Positions 12,721 through 26,419 of a DNA stretch of 64,000 nucleotides are shown piece after piece. The notes under the pieces were generated by a model. It searched no databases. It saw only the letters and a program-made list of their open reading frames with translations, and was not told where the DNA came from. Numbering within the stretch: the stretch's first letter is position 1; each line of letters starts with the position of its first letter. Source of the DNA: Onchidella celtica (taxonomy: Eukaryota > Mollusca > Gastropoda > Systellommatophora > Onchidiidae). A program made the position numbers and the translations under genes. The stretch is taken from assembly GCA_963931925.1 (NCBI GenBank), contig OZ007569.1:67859750-67923749 (forward strand). The letters are read 5' to 3'.

Positions 12721-14172
12721 TGGCGCTTCGTCTTTGCTTTAAAAAGTACCAGAAAAACTACACTATTAAGCAAACCACGAACGTGGTAACACCTGCCATT
12801 GTCTGCCTCTGTAAGTAATAATCCTCAAGTGTATTGCCTTCTCACGTCACCTGACAGACATGTGAGCATAGCAAAAGGGCACATGCCTTCTTTGTTATCC
12901 CTGTTACGTGATCTCTTGGGCTAGTTTGATAAAAGAGTTATAACCCGAATTGCTATGGGGGGAGAAACGGGAAAACAGAAGGCAAGGTCGATGGGACACA
13001 GGGTTTAAGTGGGTGGATCTGCCAGGGATATAACAGAAATTTGTATTCACTTGTGGTCCCTGTGGAGAGGATTTCTTGAGGAAGACAGAAATGAGATTAC
13101 TGATAAGAAAAAGCTAGAAAAAAAAATAAGAGGAAAACAGACAAAAAGAAAACCACAAACAGATCGGCGGGCACAATACGAAAGACCAAACAGGATGAAG
13201 GAAGGATGGTAGAGATAGAACTACACAGCGTCCGTCGATATAGTCTTTATAAAGTTTTACTTTGTCATTGTCCATAAGGACCCTTCTACCCATTTAGACC
13301 ACCACTGTATTTCTTGAACACCTTTTTAATTGCAGAAAGACATAATTCACTCCAGGGGTAGGTCACCTGATTATACCTATAAACATAGTACTTATCCGTG
13401 CACTTTTCTATGACAACTAACAAAAGTACAATGGTTGCTTCGATGACCTTGCGGGCAGAGATCGTGAAACCAAAGTTCGCTTTGAATACTGACCCGGTCT
13501 GTCCGTTAGGGTTATCGTGCAAGGTGCATGCAAACGAGTAGGACTTGCACCTGACTACAAGTTTGCCCAATGCCACTCGCCGCTCTCTCAACCTATGACA
13601 GCTATCAAACGTACCTTCTGACTGACCCCCAGAAAAGCTCAGGTTAATGACGAGACAGAATTGGAGTACATCGATATTACTCATACCATTTCAATCATTT
13701 CACTACTCACAGACGCCGACATTGAGTTCACTCATTCAAGTTCATAAAACCAACCTCTAAGCTCATCATAAGAAATTGGAGATGGCGCATTTAAACAACC
13801 TGATATTTACACTTAAATCTCTGACGTGAAGCTCAGATACCTTTAACAAAAATCTCCACTGTAATATCGTCGACAGAAGTACCGGTAAACAGAACAGTGG
13901 ACTGTTTAGCGAGAGTTTAACTCTTTGAAAGTTAATTGCCAAAAGAAAAACAATACAAATTGGGATATTACGAATCTCGAAGTATACTGCTATCGGCCTT
14001 CTTGATGAACTGGTATCATCCATGCAGTTCGCCATTTCCCCCAGACTTATTTCTTTCCCTCTTCTGCTTCATTAGTCATGTACAATTTTCTCTCTTCCAT
14101 AATTATTTTCATGGACGGGAATAAATTATGCATCAATACAATGTGTTACCTTATTCCTCCTCCTCCGTCTGT
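12721..14172. other. No gene recognised
   Basis: No gene identified. The 132-codon minus-strand frame at 13286-13684 has one hydrophobic stretch (ATIVLLLVVIE) but no recognisable domain. Confidence 0.5.
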
Positions 14173-15007
<835 letters not shown>

Positions 15008-15204
15008 AGGGTAGCCACACAAAGGCCACCGAATTCGGTCACCGAGCCACTAGGCGCTTTAGGTGAGAAGAATTGCACTATATAATTTCAACAACTGCAC
15101 ACAGAGCCCACCTAGATTCGGTCCGTTTATGTAGTGCAATTCTTCTCACCTAAAGCGCCTAGTGGCTCGGTGACCGAATTCGGTGGCCTTTGTGTGGCTA
15201 CCCT
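15008..15204. repeat. Perfect 73-bp inverted repeat (hairpin)
   Basis: The left arm (15008-15080) starts AGGGTAGCCACACAAAGGCC and the right arm (15132-15204) is its exact reverse complement, with no mismatch seen by eye over 73 bp. The spacer is 51 nt. The arm contains the smaller palindrome ACCGAATTCGGT. A transcript of the region would fold into a long perfect hairpin. No clear target duplication flanks it. It could be a young fold-back element, a local inverted duplication, or an assembly artefact at a palindrome. Confidence 0.9.
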
Positions 15205-16891
15205 AACGGTGACAGTCATGAAGGCTTATCTCAACATTCAAATCAGCTGAAATATTTTATGGTTCGTATGGTTCAACTAACGCGGTTATCACGTACATAA
15301 TAAATGATAATCAGCATGTAATTCGTTATCATTAGTTACTCCTCAGAATCCAATGCGGACATTCACATTTGCTGATTCTATGGTCAGCATGATTTGGGGG
15401 TGGGGGAGGGGTAGGGAGAACTAATTACATTTGATCACAAATAATTCAGACCAAGAGTCATGTAACCGGGACACGGGTTATACCCGCACAATGTCATGTG
15501 CATGTTGTTGGTTCATGTTCTATTTGGTTGATCAGTTTGAAATGTGTTCCTATCGGACTTTCTTTTTGACCGTACTGGATCATTAACTTGGCAACAAGTA
15601 ATTGACACATTCCAGCTGGACACTGAATAATGCATTAATGTTTTATTACACGCCTAGCTGAATATTTCTTGGCTACTGGCTCTTTTAATTAGGCTGGCTA
15701 ATTACTTTTGCATCGCTAGGTCCACCAGGTCATACAAACTTTGGTGTTAAGTGGCCACAGGACATTGTTGGCAACATATGGGAGTAACTGAGGCGTGAGG
15801 AGTTTTTGCATGTAATGTACATCGTCTCCCAAACACTGGTGGTAGTGCACTCAGACATGGAGGAACTGACCTTCAGAATTAAGTGATGAATGTAAGCACA
15901 GTGGTAAGACATTGGTACTTTGTACTTATCGCTTTCTCTGATCTGATATCCTTGATCCTTGGTTAATCTTATTATCATTTCAGATCAGTGGAAGCTATGG
16001 GATGGGCCTGATTGTTCGGTTGTTCAGGAAATGTTGTGGCACAATGACACTCCTTTAATCATTGAAGAATTCAAAATAATGCAGTGATGCCATTATTATG
16101 GATGAAAAAAAATTATGTCTGCACGCTGTCTTTACTCGGAATGAGTGTGAAGTCGCGCATTGTCGTAATTCCCGTCTTGACAGTGATACTGAGGGACCCT
16201 TTTGCAATATTGTTACCAAGCAAAGTTGTATCGTGAATGAACATTTATTGTCAGTCTGTGGAAATAATTCTGAGTCATTAAAATTAATTAACTGGGTGTG
16301 GTCGAATGTATTTGTCAGTTCAGCCATTTGAGACTACGTGATCTGTAAAAGTCCAGTCTAAATTAAATTGTTAATGGTTGTTATTTGAACAAATATAATA
16401 TGAGACATAATTATTTCAAAGCAGGCTTTCATTTTATTTCTTCCGTAAACATCAGTAGTCCAGCTGGTCTTGTTCTTTGATTCACCTCAAAGAGAATTCG
16501 TAACAAGGTCTTAATCTGAATTAGGTGAGGTTTTTACCATCACATTAATTGGCGCTTTATAACACAATACAGCCAGTAGTTGGGAACCGCCCATAATTAT
16601 TAGTGTGTGAGATTAGCGGTGGTTGTCAGTAATGGCGAATGCTAAATAGAAGAAAATTCGTTTGAAAGAAATGACAAGAGAGAAACTCTGGAATTGCGTG
16701 TGGCAAACGAAAACCTCTTCTTTGATGCCCATGTTTTTTGTTCCATTTCCCATTAATTTCCGTGCAATCAATGTACAAAAAGTGATTTATTTCAGAATGG
16801 ATTAATCTGGAAGTGACGTATTGTGTTCTTGTTGTGTTACATACCGGATTAAAACATAAGTTTCAGATTTATCATATATATATTATTTAAG
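15205..16891. other. No gene recognised
   Basis: AT-rich sequence with no gene, array or element ends recognised. Two antiparallel frames at 16055-16331 are shadows of one another and have no known motif. Confidence 0.5.
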
Positions 16892-16911
16892 TGCAGAAAT
16901 GCTCAGGAAAG

Positions 16912-16983
16912 ACAAGGTGGTCTAGAGGCAAGGTGCTCGCCTCTCATGCCAAGGGTCCCGGGTTCTAAACCCGGGCAGTGCAG
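16912..16983 (+). promoter_or_regulatory. Internal Pol III promoter (A and B boxes)
   Basis: The tRNA-like head of the SINE. A-box-like TGGTCTAGAGG and B-box GGTTCTAAACC are about 43 bp apart (start to start), normal for a type 2 Pol III promoter. The anticodon stem pairs poorly, so this is not a functional tRNA gene. Confidence 0.7.
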
Positions 16984-17409
16984 GCATGTTGGAAAGTGGA
17001 TTTTTCTCATATTTTCAAGTCCCTGGTCCTATTGGGGGGTAGGATCGAGTAGTTCTTGGAAATTGGATTTCTCTCATATTTTCAAGTCCCTGGTCCTATT
17101 GGGGGGTAGGATCGAGTACCTAGTCTTCTCGGATAAGGACGAAAAAATTCGGAGGGCCCGTGTGCACGTTGCGCACGTTAAAGATACCTTGGCAGTTGGA
17201 AATCGTAAAGAGCAGGCCGAAAGGCCGGGGAAAGGCCGCTGCCCGGGCAAAATTGAACTTAATAGATTAAAATTTATCCATATCATCTCCCCCCCCCCCG
17301 CCCCCCGCCCCCCCCCCCGCCCCCCCCCGCCAGAACAAGAAATAATAAAACAAGTAAAGTGAGGTGTAAATGCCAAGGGCAGCGAACCTCCTAAAATAAA
17401 GACCTCAAA
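16912..17409 (+). mobile_element. tRNA-derived SINE with 20-bp TSD
   Basis: A retroposed element flanked by exact 20-bp direct repeats (16892-16911 and 17410-17429, beginning TGCAGAAATG). The first 72 bp are tRNA-like, with an A-box-like TGGTCTAGAGG at 16918 and a B box GGTTCTAAACC at 16961-16971, so an internal RNA polymerase III promoter is likely. A 67-bp segment follows twice in tandem (16989-17055 and 17056-17122). Next comes a central block including CTTCTCGGATAAGGACG and GCGCACGTTAAAGATACC, resembling conserved central domains of invertebrate SINEs; which domain class I cannot say. A C-rich tract (17290-17331) and an A-rich tail ending TAAAATAAAGACCTC close the element. The tail recurs inverted at 40016-40070. 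The tRNA of origin is too degenerate to name. Confidence 0.85.
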
Positions 17410-17429
17410 TGCAGAAATGCTCAGGAAAG

Positions 17430-18057
17430 CAATCAAAAGTTATTTTGCGATGCTACCACCATCAATATGGCAATGTAATACTTAAGCCTGCCATTAAACA
17501 AACACAGACAGTTTTGAAGCGTGGCTGGAAACGGCAGACTGCACCATTTTATCCTTGTTATTCACCCATTTTGTAACGAACGAACCACCCCCGCTCTCTT
17601 TTAAACTTTGCCTGTAGGTCTCTGTAGTTTTTCAGCATGGCAATATTTGCGTCCTGCAAAGATATCTTCGTTTAAGGTACTGGTTTTTCTTCTCCATCTT
17701 TCAACTGAAGACTTTGAAATCATCCTTTGATCGGCTGTCGGCAATTTTCGACCTCGGGTAGCAGTCGTCCATTGGTCTAGATGTGCCATCACTGGGAACT
17801 TGGGACTGACGAGGCGAGAAATCATCTAGCTAATCTCTGAAGGCTCGTCGATGTTAAACTCGATTATTATCAGTTTCTCTAGCTCTAGTAAACGTCCAAA
17901 ATTGTAGAAAATGTGCTAAAAGTCAGTAAGCCAGTTGTCGGTGGCTGATGCATTAAATCTGTCATGATTTTATGCAAGTTGTATCTGTGAATGTGCATAT
18001 GTGGAAACATCCTTGCCCTTATGAGTTTGTGCACGTGTACGTCTGAGTGAGAGACAC
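17430..18057. other. No gene recognised
   Basis: Short frames only, for example the minus strand at 17601-17825 (74 codons) with no known motif. Confidence 0.5.
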
Positions 18058-18316
18058 CGTGAGAGAGAGAGTGGGAGGAAAGGGCACGCGAGAGATCGAG
18101 TGAGAAAGAGAGAGAGAGAGAGAGACGGAGAAAAAGAGAGATTTTGTGTGAGGGGGAAAGTGTGAGGGAGAGAGACAGAGTGTGTGTGTGTGTGTGTGTA
18201 TGAGAGAGAGACGGAGAAAAAGAGAGAAAGAGCAAGAGAGCCTATGCGTGAGGGGGAAAGTGTGAGGGAGAGAGACAGAGAGTGTGTGTGTGTGTGTGTG
18301 AGTGAAGAGAGAGAGT
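18058..18316. repeat. Compound GA/TG array with internal duplication
   Basis: A mixed GA and TG microsatellite. A segment containing GAGACGGAGAAAAAGAGAGA, GTGAGGGGGAAAGTGTGAGG and a (TG)n tract occurs twice in tandem (about 18116-18200 and 18204-18301), so the array grew by duplicating a unit of about 90 bp as well as by slippage. Confidence 0.85.
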
Positions 18317-19092
18317 GATACAAGGGAGGGCCATCACATGGGAGTGTATTAGTTAGGTGTCCATAGTTCAATGTACGAATGGTTGTGGATTATTCATTTT
18401 GCCAAGACAATGTATTCGCCCCCCCCCCATTCCCCCAAGAAAAAAAAAACAACGCCCTCACTCCCTTTTCCATATAGGACAATCATTATTTAGTTTTAAA
18501 GTGTGGTAATCATGTCTTCCAGTTTTCTTTGTTTGCCTTAGTGTCATTAGAAAATAGCTTTTTAATCTGCCCAATGCCATTGGCCCTGATTGACCGGGCC
18601 CTAACGGTGCTTAAACATGGTGACTGACAAACAAAACAGTAGTATACCGTGCTCGGCAACATCTTTGTAATAGATGTCCATGTAACACAATACTGATATT
18701 CTCAGCATTATAATCATTATAATGAGTCCAAAAATTCGATATATAGTTTTGGTATTACATCTGAAATCTTTATTCTGTTGAAAACATGTATAGCAGCAAA
18801 ATGGCCATTATAAACACAGGAGATGGATTAATATCACTCTGTTGATACCGACACGATACATAATATTAACATTACTATTATAACTGAACCCGTTTAGATT
18901 ATATCCTGGTGACATGGCTACTGCAGAATTTACATGGATAATGACAGTAAAATAATTATATCCGTGATCCCACTTTACACTGGTAGGTTACCTTCAGTAA
19001 CATAATATTGTGAATTTTATACAAATGAAAACACAATCAAATTGGCAAGGGAGAATTGCCATGCTCATTTCTCTTTGTCCCCACCATGAAAA
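18317..19092. other. No gene recognised
   Basis: AT-rich non-coding sequence; a poly(C) run at 18421-18428 is the only notable feature. Confidence 0.5.
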
Positions 19093-19341
19093 CGAGACCT
19101 GGGTTCTTGTTTGTTCCAACTCCACTGCTTGTACAACTGAGAAACTCGACGTTAAACGTTTGCAGCGCTCGTATTATGATAAGGAGTTACAAAAGCTCGG
19201 ATCTGTGAAACAGCTTGATAAGTGCCACAAAGTATTTTAAACTAGTGTCAGAGTGTGTATTTATTATACTTCTTCTACATACTAATAAACTCTCCAGTTT
19301 TTCAGGAAATGGAGATAGAACAATCAAGAACTAAGGTCGTG
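19093..19341 (-). mobile_element. TIR family A, copy 2
   Basis: Reverse-oriented copy of the family seen at 1686. It opens with GGTTCTTGTTTGTTCCAACT and closes with TCAAGAACTAAGGTCGTG. The shared interior includes GTGAAACAGCTTGATAAGTG and ACTTCTTCTACATACTAATA. The 76-codon plus-strand frame through it comes from the repeat. Confidence 0.75.
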
Positions 19342-22250
19342 AAAAGTCCAGTTTCGTCGCCGCACATATCCATATCCATATCCATGCGTCTGAACTGTAG
19401 GCAAATGATAGATAGAGCACTGTGTAAATAGTATTATGAATAAAATTAAAAGTATGTGGAAGGTCGACTCCTTATTTTCAGGTCATAAAATTCCAACATC
19501 GTGCTCAACGTTGAATACTCTTACCGGAATATGATCAACGGTAGAATACTTGCTTAGTGTCCGGATCTTAGTCACATGATAATTATATTCATGAGTTTAA
19601 TTGTCTTCCCTTACATTATAAAGGACGATGGGAGTCATTCTTTTACATGTATATAGCAATTATAGTCCAAAACCTTCAGACTTACCAAAAGCTTATCTTG
19701 TCTTTCCACAAATTGTGATGTTCACGGTATCATGGAAATGTTCGGTTATAATAGCAATGTTAATTCATATACGACTAAGTACGGTAGAGCCAGGAAGCTC
19801 TGTGCTGCAATATGGTAATCTATACTGTGTCAGGTTTCTGTAGGCCGCTATTGCTCAGTTGTTTGGATTACTAGCAATGCGTGCATCATTACACTGTGAT
19901 CTTTTGGAAGGGAAGGTAATGCTTGTTCATTATGGAGAACGTCAATGCAGACCAGGCCACAGCGACCAAAGAGAAAGTTAGCTCCAGTCTGAAGGACACC
20001 ACTGAAAACCAAAGTAATGAATGGTTTATCAGGCCTAACATTCTCGTGGATGAACATGGTGAAAAACTATGAGTAATTTTTGTCACGTCTTGCCGGAAAA
20101 GGGAGCTGGGGGGGGGGGGGGGGCGGAAATTCACACTTTCATTCTTTTTCTCTCCCCACTCCCATTGTTTTAACTACCCACTCCCCCCCCCCCCACACAC
20201 ACACACACCCCGCTATCTTTCATTTATTCGTATCTTTATAAAACTGCTCTGTTTCAATTATAATGTCAAACCAACCCCAGAAAAGAACATGACCTTATGT
20301 TCCCCTCCCGCATCAACTTCCCGAAATAGGAACTAAATTAGACATGGATTTTACCTTACCTAAAATTCTTTTTTTACTCCCTTGTTGTTTAGCAAACTGT
20401 TTATAAGAAATCTGCCCGTATAATTATTAGAGGTAGCCAGAAACTAATTACGTTCTTTAACAAAAAACCTTATCTCCATACCTCCAGCAGCCCACCTCGT
20501 TGAACTCCTTCTCCCTCAGGCAACAGATGGCGACACTGCCAGGTGCGAAGGAAGAAGTAGCGGAGTCTTTTATCTGTGTGTGGTATATGCCTACTTTTTG
20601 TCAGTGAGATTGGCAGGGTATGTGGAAGAAAATAAACTTGAAAGGTTAAACACTGAGTAGCGTATTGCTCAAGAAAATACTTTTACTAGTTTTAAATGTC
20701 TTGAAAGGTTCAAAAACTTTCTGCTATTTCTCTTCTCTGTATCTTTAGTGGGAAGAAAATGAAATCCTCAATGTACCTGTTGCGTGTGCCTGATTTAGAA
20801 ATGATTAAGTTATCGGTGATGCTATAAATATCAGAGTGACATTATTTCTCACTGCAAAAATGGATAATAGTCTTGAAATAAGACAACATTTAACGGTCCG
20901 TTACAGATAATACAATGGCGTGTCAAGTTCATAAACGTCTTGCGAAGTAAGCCTTGTCCTAGAGAAAGAAAATCCAACGAATGATATGACATCCTGAGAG
21001 AGGGCCGCATTGTGAATCAATTTATAGGTTTATGGCATCTACAGAGAGGGACATTTTAATTCCTGAACTGACCCCAAGGACAGTGAACGACACCCGGGGC
21101 GAGACATTATGGAAAATGGTGTGCCATAAAGTTACCGCCTGGCCCGCCCGAAAAGTCAACAGCAAGGGAGAGTACCTGGGAATCGCCGCTGTGTTCAACA
21201 TTGAATACCCACGTTTTATGGGACTCAGTGTGAGCAAGTTTGCTCGTGAGAGGGAACTGTGGCAGAAGACAGACAGTGTGTAGTGTTGTGTGAGGGATGT
21301 GATTCTATCTTGTTTTCCCCCTTTTAGTAGCGCGCCTGCCGCCTCCTCTATTCTTTTTCTGAAAACTGATTTAGAGATATTTTTTGTTCTGGTGAAAGAA
21401 CACATTTGATTTGAAGTGTGTTTCATTCATTGGATAGTGGATTTGGTTCGCATATCGGAACTTTACAAAAGCATACATTTCTTGGGAATAGGGGCGAAAC
21501 AACTAAAACGCAGTAAGTTGTTACTCTTAATGTTTGTGATAATTATATGATAGAATGACAAATAACTGGGTACATTTTCTTATTATAATTGTATGTGTGT
21601 GTTTGTGAGACGACATAATGTAATTAGAAATGCCTCTCAGTTTCATAGCGCATTATATCAAATGCAGGATATGGAAGAATACTCGATCCACTAGTTGTTT
21701 CCTATAGATTCACCATGCTTTCACCGTCTTCAATGGGTTGAAAGTGGTAGGGAAAAGTGGGAAACTGGGAGTAAAATCGTGTACTACGAGTTAATGCACT
21801 GCTGACTGTTATATAAATAAAATTGTTCACATCAGAAGTTATGGTCGCCTCTTTCTTTTTTCAGTGTTTCATGGTTATCGGGATGTAAAATCTTGGAGAG
21901 GATTAAGAAAAATCCTTGATATCGATTTATGGTAAAGTGGGGGGGGGGGGGAGGGGGGGGGGGTTGATAACTGATAATATCAATACACCTCATACTGTAA
22001 TGTTCTCAAGTCAACCCACATTTTTACCTGGATCAGCATTGCTATATTTAATTTTCACGTTTGAGATCGATTTATTGGTAATATTACTCACAGTAAGAAC
22101 ACGGCATATTGATGCTAGGTGTTTCTGCGAATCAATAATTTTCCTTAATCAAGAATTTTCCTTCATAATAGTAGAAGTACTGTTACGCCGAAATAAGAGA
22201 TAGAGATTTTTTTCCTTTGTCTGTCGTGGAATGCACTCGGACATTTACTA
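19342..22250. other. No gene recognised; poly(G)/(C) tracts
   Basis: A 2.9-kb stretch with no recognisable gene. It holds a 16-base G run at 20108-20123, a C run with (CA)n at 20185-20208, and a long interrupted G run at 21938-21963. The antiparallel frames at 21022-21426 have no known domain. Confidence 0.5.
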
Positions 22251-22298
22251 AAGTCAAAAATTGGCAAGGAGAAGAAGTTGTATGCTGCAAAGCTATTA
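22251..22298 (+). repeat. Single arm of the hairpin repeat
   Basis: A diverged copy of one arm of the 6784-6992 hairpin. It shares AAAGTCAAAAATTGG with the flank of that element's right arm, then a GAGAAGAAGTTGTATGCTGC-like core and AAAG. No second arm is seen nearby. Confidence 0.55.
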
Positions 22299-24532
22299 GT
22301 ACTACTAAAACGTTGCATTGTCCGACCCCGTTTCACCTGTCTAGATTTTCTTTCCCCTTCTGGTCCCCGACATTGTTACCATAGCTCCTTTCTGTACATC
22401 TGAAGACTCTTGAAAACTACGTCAAGATATTTCAGGATTTCAATCACGAACTGGCAGCCATCCCCAATCCAGTTTCAGTTTCTCTTCTGCAACCAGTCTC
22501 TGAATTTCTGTTCATTCTTCTACATTCGTGCAGAAAAAGAATGAAAGTGATCCACCAAGCGTTAGCCAACCTTTATTTCAGGAGGGCCTCAGCCGAGTGC
22601 TATTGGCCCTGAATTATAGCCTATCTTGCACTAAGCCGTGCTTTAAAAACAAAATATTATTCATAGCAGTTGCTGTGGCCAATATAGGCTGGTCATATCA
22701 ATCCTGTATTATTTTCACATCCAATTTACCTCAGAATACTTTATCGGCCAGCTATTGGATATGTGTATTATGGCAACCTTAGTTTCAGCCATGCAAAACA
22801 GAAATCAAATTTCCGGTGTATGTTTCCTGCATAATTATAATATATCTCCTTTTGTACGCCTGGACCATCTGCCTTTCCGTATCCACTCCATACATCGTAT
22901 ACTATTTCATATTCACGAAGCTAAAGCGCCAAAAAAAAATAAATAAATGTTTGCAGTATTAGCTTTCATATAAATTATGATTGGATTCAGTATAAACACG
23001 AAAGAAAATTATGATACCTTTTTTTTTAAAGTTTAAACGAAAGCGGCGGTGAAGCACGACGTAAAACGTTAAAGTATACATTTACTACTGTATAATAAAA
23101 GAATGATGGGTTAAAAGCACGGCTATGTTGCAAAACTCAATAAATCACTGTCAGGGTTTATTATGTTCCAACCATGAAAATTATTACTTCTCTAGTGTTG
23201 TTACTGAGAAACCTATTATTTTTATCGCCACAAATATGCATAAGCTCTGCGTCAGGGCTGTCAAACATAATATAACACCATCAAACAAAAAAAACAACAA
23301 CATAACATTAACTTGCTTAGGCCAGCGACATATGTCATAACTGTAATGTTGCCCTCTGATCCCATTAGCAGATCAGCTGCACATTACAAAATAATTTAAT
23401 GGTTTTGACTTTCATTGAAAAAAAAACAACAACTAAACATTAAGTCTGATGATTTTACGTGTTATGTAATTATTGGATTTTCGGTACCAAAGACAACTGA
23501 GGTACTTATGGAAACTTGCTTGCTAAACCATGAGCGTCTTACGAATATTTGGCTCTTTGGTTTTCAAGGAAAAGATTGATAATTTGTCCTAATAGATCAG
23601 GCCTCTGTCATGTCCTCTCTATATGTCTGTGTGAGTGCTTTTTGGCAAAGTGGCCTTTACTTGTTCACAATCTTCCCCAGTGATATCATCCATGCTCTGG
23701 GCCCTGTTCTTACACTTTCACCATGTCTCTAGTATCTGTTCTGACAACAATTTACTTCCTTGTTTCGTTTCTTGGAAACGATTAGGAGAAACTATTGACC
23801 TAAATTGAAGTCCAAGATGAAAAAGTCAACAATAACAACATCTTCAATAGTTTTAGCCGGCTCTATTTTCCAAACAGCGTAGAAAGCACAGAGCAGGAAA
23901 AGAATGGAGCGGAAATTGGGATGGACGGCGATGTGAAAAAGGAAAAAATAAAGTGAGACAGTAACCAGGCAAGGGGGATAAGAGATAATTGGTGGCATTA
24001 TACATCAATTAACGTCACATAGGACTCCGCTTATGATGTACAAGAGCTTTTTTCCTTTTTCCTTTCCATTGAAGATTCTCCACTGGGGATTCTCCCTACA
24101 AACTTCTCAAGAGTATTCCTGTCTATGACCGTAAAATCAAAGAGTAGAAAGTAAAGATACCTAAAATGATTTATGATTCTTTGGAAGCAGTCAATCTCTC
24201 TGTCTGTGATGTAAAGAAAGTCCATTCTCTTATTGCAACACAAATATTCAGTTTGCTCACTCACCCATGCTTTCTCTCAACTTTCACTCCCAGTTTCCCA
24301 CCAACAAAATGGGTAACACGTGCCCCTCACAGATTACAGAGACATCAATCACAGAATCAATATCCCTGAACTCTTCTCTTCCAGCATCCCTATGGCTTTT
24401 TCTTTTTCAGTCGTCCTTTTCTGCCTTTCTCCTTTTATAAATTCTGGGCATTGAATGGACATGGGGGAGGGGAACGTCTGATGCAGATACGTGAAAAAAA
24501 TGTCTTGGATCTGTACAACTCTCTTCTTCATA
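22299..24532. other. No gene recognised
   Basis: AT-rich sequence with only short frames (up to 95 codons) lacking recognisable motifs. No arrays. Confidence 0.5.
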
Positions 24533-24657
24533 ACACCATCATCATCGTTATCATCATCATCATCCTGACCATCATCACTATCGTGGTCATCGTCATCATC
24601 ATCATCATCGTCACTATCATCATCACCATCATTATCATCATCATCATCATCATCAGT
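24533..24657. repeat. (ATC)n-like microsatellite
   Basis: An imperfect ATC trinucleotide array of about 125 bp. It creates an isoleucine-rich frame that should not be read as a gene. Confidence 0.9.
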
Positions 24658-25654
24658 GTATATTCGCCTACGATTTCACCACAGCTAAATAAAATCTCTT
24701 TATCTGCTTTAAGTTTTTTCTAAAACACATTTAAGACGCACATTTAAATCGTTAAAATACAACGCCATGTAATAAGATACACTAAATATGCAATGAAATC
24801 GGCCACATTTTTAACCATATTGGTCCTTCTTCTTCACATAATTGTCTTCATTATATTTTGTTCTGCAACACCAGCATCGTCACTATTTATCCTTTCTTTC
24901 CTTCGCTATTATTATTTTAATCTTCTTCTTCATTCGTCTGTTCTTTTCTCCTTCGTGTCACTTTTTATTTGTCCTTCCAAATAAAGTTTTAGGTTATCGT
25001 CAAAATCATCACCATAGAGTGTTTTTATCCTTTCTTTTTTTCACTATTGTCATGATTAAGGTCTCCTTTCTTCGTCTTTTCTTGGCACTCAAGTCCCATG
25101 TTTATTTTTAAGTTCATCTTCCAACAGCGGGTTAGATTACCATGAAAACAGTTAAACCTTGGAATAAAATTAGCTGTGATGACCCCAGTGAAACTTGCGT
25201 ACGTCCTCTGTCATTAACATATCCTGGGTTTCTTTCTTGTTATCTTTCTCATCCACTTTAGTAAGATAGCTATCCACATGCCCTTCTGCTAATTTCAATA
25301 ATGGTTTTCCATCCGCCTGTTACCTCAATATGTCTAGACAATCCAGGAGATCAGGTATCAGTTTACAGGAAACAGCCCCGATCCGAGACACAGATTGGCC
25401 GTAAGGAGGCAAACAACCATGACAGATTTGAATATTATCTTCCGGGGAAACTGATCCTGGGGGAGACAATGACAGACAACTAAAACACAAGTGGGCGTCC
25501 AGTGATTCTCAACCTTCATTCACCCGCTGCGGTTGTTTGTTATAAGAACTAAGACAGTTGCTTCCGGAACAGGTAAACGATAAGACATGTCAAAGATTTT
25601 ATTTATTCTATTTCTCGGCGGAAATTCTGGTGCTTTACATTAAAAAAAGTATGG
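24658..25654. other. No gene recognised
   Basis: T-rich sequence with hydrophobic short frames (24793-25111) that follow from the base composition and show no domain. Confidence 0.5.
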
Positions 25655-25878
25655 TGATGTTAGTTTTTGTTTGTTCCAACATCACTTTTTGTACAACTGA
25701 GCAAACGTTATGATAAGCATTTTTTTTAGAATAAATCGGAACTGTGAAACAGCTTGATAAGTGCCACAACCCACGCTAAACAACTGCCAAAGTGTGCATT
25801 TGTTATATTTCTTCTACATACTAAAAGATCTCCAGTTTTTCAAAGAATGGAGATAATACAAACAAGAACTAACGTCGC
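25655..25878 (-). mobile_element. TIR family A, copy 3
   Basis: Reverse-oriented and somewhat shortened copy. It opens with TTTTTGTTTGTTCCAACATC and ends ACAAGAACTAACGTCGC. The interior shares GTGAAACAGCTTGATAAGTG with copy 2. An internal segment near the left end is missing relative to copy 2. Confidence 0.7.
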
Positions 25879-26419
25879 ATTATGTTAATTGACATTAAAT
25901 GTGGTCGAAAAAGTTATGCCAGTAACTAATACGTAGTTGAATGATGGATTTAGAAGTACACGATAAAAGGGACTAATGACGAACAAAAAGCTCGGCCATG
26001 CGTAATGATAATTGTTATGGCGTGTGAATTATTGGTGCTTATGAACTATCTGCACACTCACTGCCGCCACGACAGATTGCTTTAACGAGACACGCTGACA
26101 ATGAATATTACTTTTCTTACTCACGATCTGTGAGGATGACAGGAAGCTCACACCAAGAAACAGGAAAAATCAAACTGGTGAATTAATCAAGCATGTATTG
26201 TGCTGAGGTGGAATTACTATTGAAATGAGGTTGTTTCTGGAACGTGTGAATAAGAAAGATAATTAAAAAAATGAGGATGTGATTAATTATGAATGTCGAA
26301 CGAGAAAAAAAAAAAATATATAAACGGGATGTTCTATGAGGCGCCAACTATGCATTTATCGATTTTTTCAGTAAAAACACGGCTATTACGAGTATAAGCC
26401 CCCATTGAATCGTCATATC
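25879..26419. other. No gene recognised
   Basis: Non-coding AT-rich sequence with no repeat structure beyond a poly(A) run at 26306-26318. Confidence 0.5.

Noticed and set aside
16912-16983. Functional tRNA gene
   Set aside because: A and B boxes are present but the anticodon stem pairs poorly, and the sequence runs on into a SINE body with target duplications.
16946-17436. 138- and 120-codon frames on opposite strands
   Set aside because: Both lie inside the SINE and its C tract and have no independent protein features.
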